From: Cudoniella acicularis
Lineage: Eukaryota; Ascomycota; Leotiomycetes; Helotiales; Helotiaceae
Assembly: GCA_013054445.1 (NCBI GenBank)
Contig: JAAMPI010001108.1
Location: 1 to 19,674, forward strand
Direction of reading: 5' to 3'
DNA: 19,674 bases
Part shown: piece by piece, positions 18,649 to 19,674 of the stretch
Position numbering within the stretch: position 1 is the stretch's first letter
Layout of the letters: each line of letters starts with the position of its first letter
Program-made: the position numbers and the translations under genes
The notes under the pieces: generated by a model
The model's input: the letters and a program-made list of their open reading frames with translations, nothing else
What the model was told of the DNA's origin: nothing
Databases searched by the model: none

Positions 18649-19196
18649 CTAATGAATGAGGAGATAACGGGCATCATTGGGTCCTTGATAAACGTCAGCA
18701 TACTGTGGAGGTAATACACATTTTAGAGTAAGAGATTAGATACCTCTTTAGGAGTTTCGAAGTTTCGCAGGCCTAGTAGTATAATTTCAATAGCATTAAA
18801 TCAACCATGTTGCAATTCCACGTAAATAGAAGCGAGTGGCCCTAAATCAGGACTCCTCTAATTTACCTAGACCACCTTCTATATTACCTGGAATTGACCA
18901 TGTTGGTTTTGTTTTTGGATTCCGAATCCAAACCAATATCCATTGTCATGCTCCCAATACCGTCTTTGTTTTCGCACCTTCCAATCTTTTACCCCATCGA
19001 ATGACACTGGGTACTTTCGGATGACTGCCTGCCTAGAATCTCTGCAAACTTTCAATGCGACTGGGATCCTGGCATCTGAAACAAAGACCCTTGAGGCGTT
19101 GAATATGATTTTTACCAAGCGTGGCTCCAGAGTCCACATCCAAATCTCTATCCGGAGCTCGATTGGTAATTGCGAGAATAGCCAGAATTTCGACAT
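18649..19196 (-). pseudogene. 2EXR-domain protein, probably a decayed copy
   Basis: An ATG at 19196 opens a 105-codon frame: SKFWLFSQLPIELRIEIWMWTLEPRLVKII (2-31) followed by ARIPVALKVCRDSRQAVIRKYP. This is the N-terminal signature of the fungal 2EXR family, whose function is not known. The frame meets a TAG at 18879-18881 and then further stops. The same frame then resumes coding-like sequence, DLGPLASIYVELQHG, a TGA, and FNAIEIILLGLRNFETPKE. A well-formed 41-nt intron (18703-18743) leads in frame to YADVYQGPNDARYLLIH and a stop at 18649-18651. No conventional intron removes all the upstream stops and keeps the frame. Each stop could come from a single C-to-T change on one strand or the other, as repeat-induced mutation would cause. 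A short intact protein ending at 18879, or an assembly error, are alternatives. Confidence 0.5.
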
Positions 19197-19674
19197 GGCT
19201 ACGAATAAAAAGGCCTGAAACTCTTTTCCGTAGAGCTCGCCAGCCGACGTGAAGTAAGTCTTTGACCCTAGAAAACCGGCACGAAGACTTTAACACTGTC
19301 AGTTCAGCAACGTTATCCGATCGTAGATAACTCACGATTTCAAGTCGGCGGAATGCTTGAAGATGTTCGATTTTCTCTCTTTCCAGTTTTCCACCCTGAG
19401 GGTTTTTGATCGAGATGGAAGGACCTACATCTTGTGAGTTATCATCCTGCAGTGAGCACGTAAAAAGATCATACCTTGATAGTTGATTGACAAATGCGTC
19501 TTGGGAATTCCGACCGCCTGAGTTTTAAAAAAAAATAGATTGGGATCAAATTTGGAAAAGAAACTCGGGGGTTTAAGTGGGCCGACGAAAAGCGAGGGAA
19601 GGTGACCAAAAACAGAAACTACGACTAGGGCCCACTGTCACTGGACAATCGTACACCAGAGCACCTTGAATTTG
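19197..19674. other. Upstream region of the 2EXR locus to the right edge
   Basis: On the minus strand, a coding-like stretch (about 19336-19453: NPQGGKLEREKIEHLQAFRRLEI) ends at a good GTGAGT donor. A 48-nt intron (19288-19335) ending TTAAAG is possible. Its phase favours a frame other than that of the 2EXR domain, and no ATG opens it. It may be leader sequence or part of a damaged upstream exon. No other gene is visible to the edge. Confidence 0.3.

Overview
This window looks like nuclear DNA of a filamentous ascomycete (Pezizomycotina). The genes are intron-poor, with short introns of about 47-87 nt. Several introns carry TGCTAAT- or CTGAC-type branch sites. Intergenic regions are long, and there is a large DHA1 drug-efflux transporter and a 2EXR-domain locus. 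A leotiomycete (Helotiales-like) source is my guess from overall character; no marker proves it. All functional calls come from reading the translations, and no database search was possible.

Layout, left to right. The left edge may hold the 5' end of a minus-strand gene running off the window (1-131). A four-exon GH79 beta-glucuronidase-type glycosidase (558-2307, minus) is divergent from a membrane-anchored right-handed beta-helix protein of the pectate-lyase superfamily (3583-5298, plus). They share a 1.3-kb upstream region and may form a plant-polysaccharide-degrading pair. Next comes a four-exon fumarylacetoacetate-hydrolase-family enzyme (5761-6789, minus). It is divergent from a four-exon DUF3500 protein (7260-8703, plus), and their common 470-bp promoter contains four CreA-type hexamers. 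I rebuilt the exon structures of these genes by hand. Reading frame and family signature agree at every junction, although GH79 uses two weak donor sites.

From 8.9 to 9.57 kb the sequence changes character. An AT-rich stretch with inverted TCTAAT motifs leads into a TATA-like/hairpin block that resembles an isolated LTR. Three degenerate 73-79 bp tandem repeats follow, the last containing a strong hairpin with a T run. Directly downstream lies a BTB/POZ-like gene with a very acidic tail (9832-10886, plus), so its 5' region may be retroelement-derived.

A 1.46-kb convergent gap separates that gene from an intronless Flr1/DHA1-type MFS transporter (12345-14150, minus). Upstream of the transporter are a TATA element and Yap1/AP-1-type sites. 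The region from 14.6 to 16.6 kb has no convincing gene but holds a compact 123-bp MITE-like element with near-perfect terminal inverted repeats and a TA target duplication (15595-15717). A cupin-like protein follows (16599-17219, plus), in which all canonical metal ligands appear to be replaced. The right end carries a 2EXR-domain reading frame (18649-19196, minus) interrupted by several in-frame stops and probably decayed.

No RNA gene, CRISPR array or bacterial-type operon was found. The most interesting signals are the MITE, the LTR-like/tandem-repeat block in front of the BTB-like gene, and the shared FAH/DUF3500 promoter.
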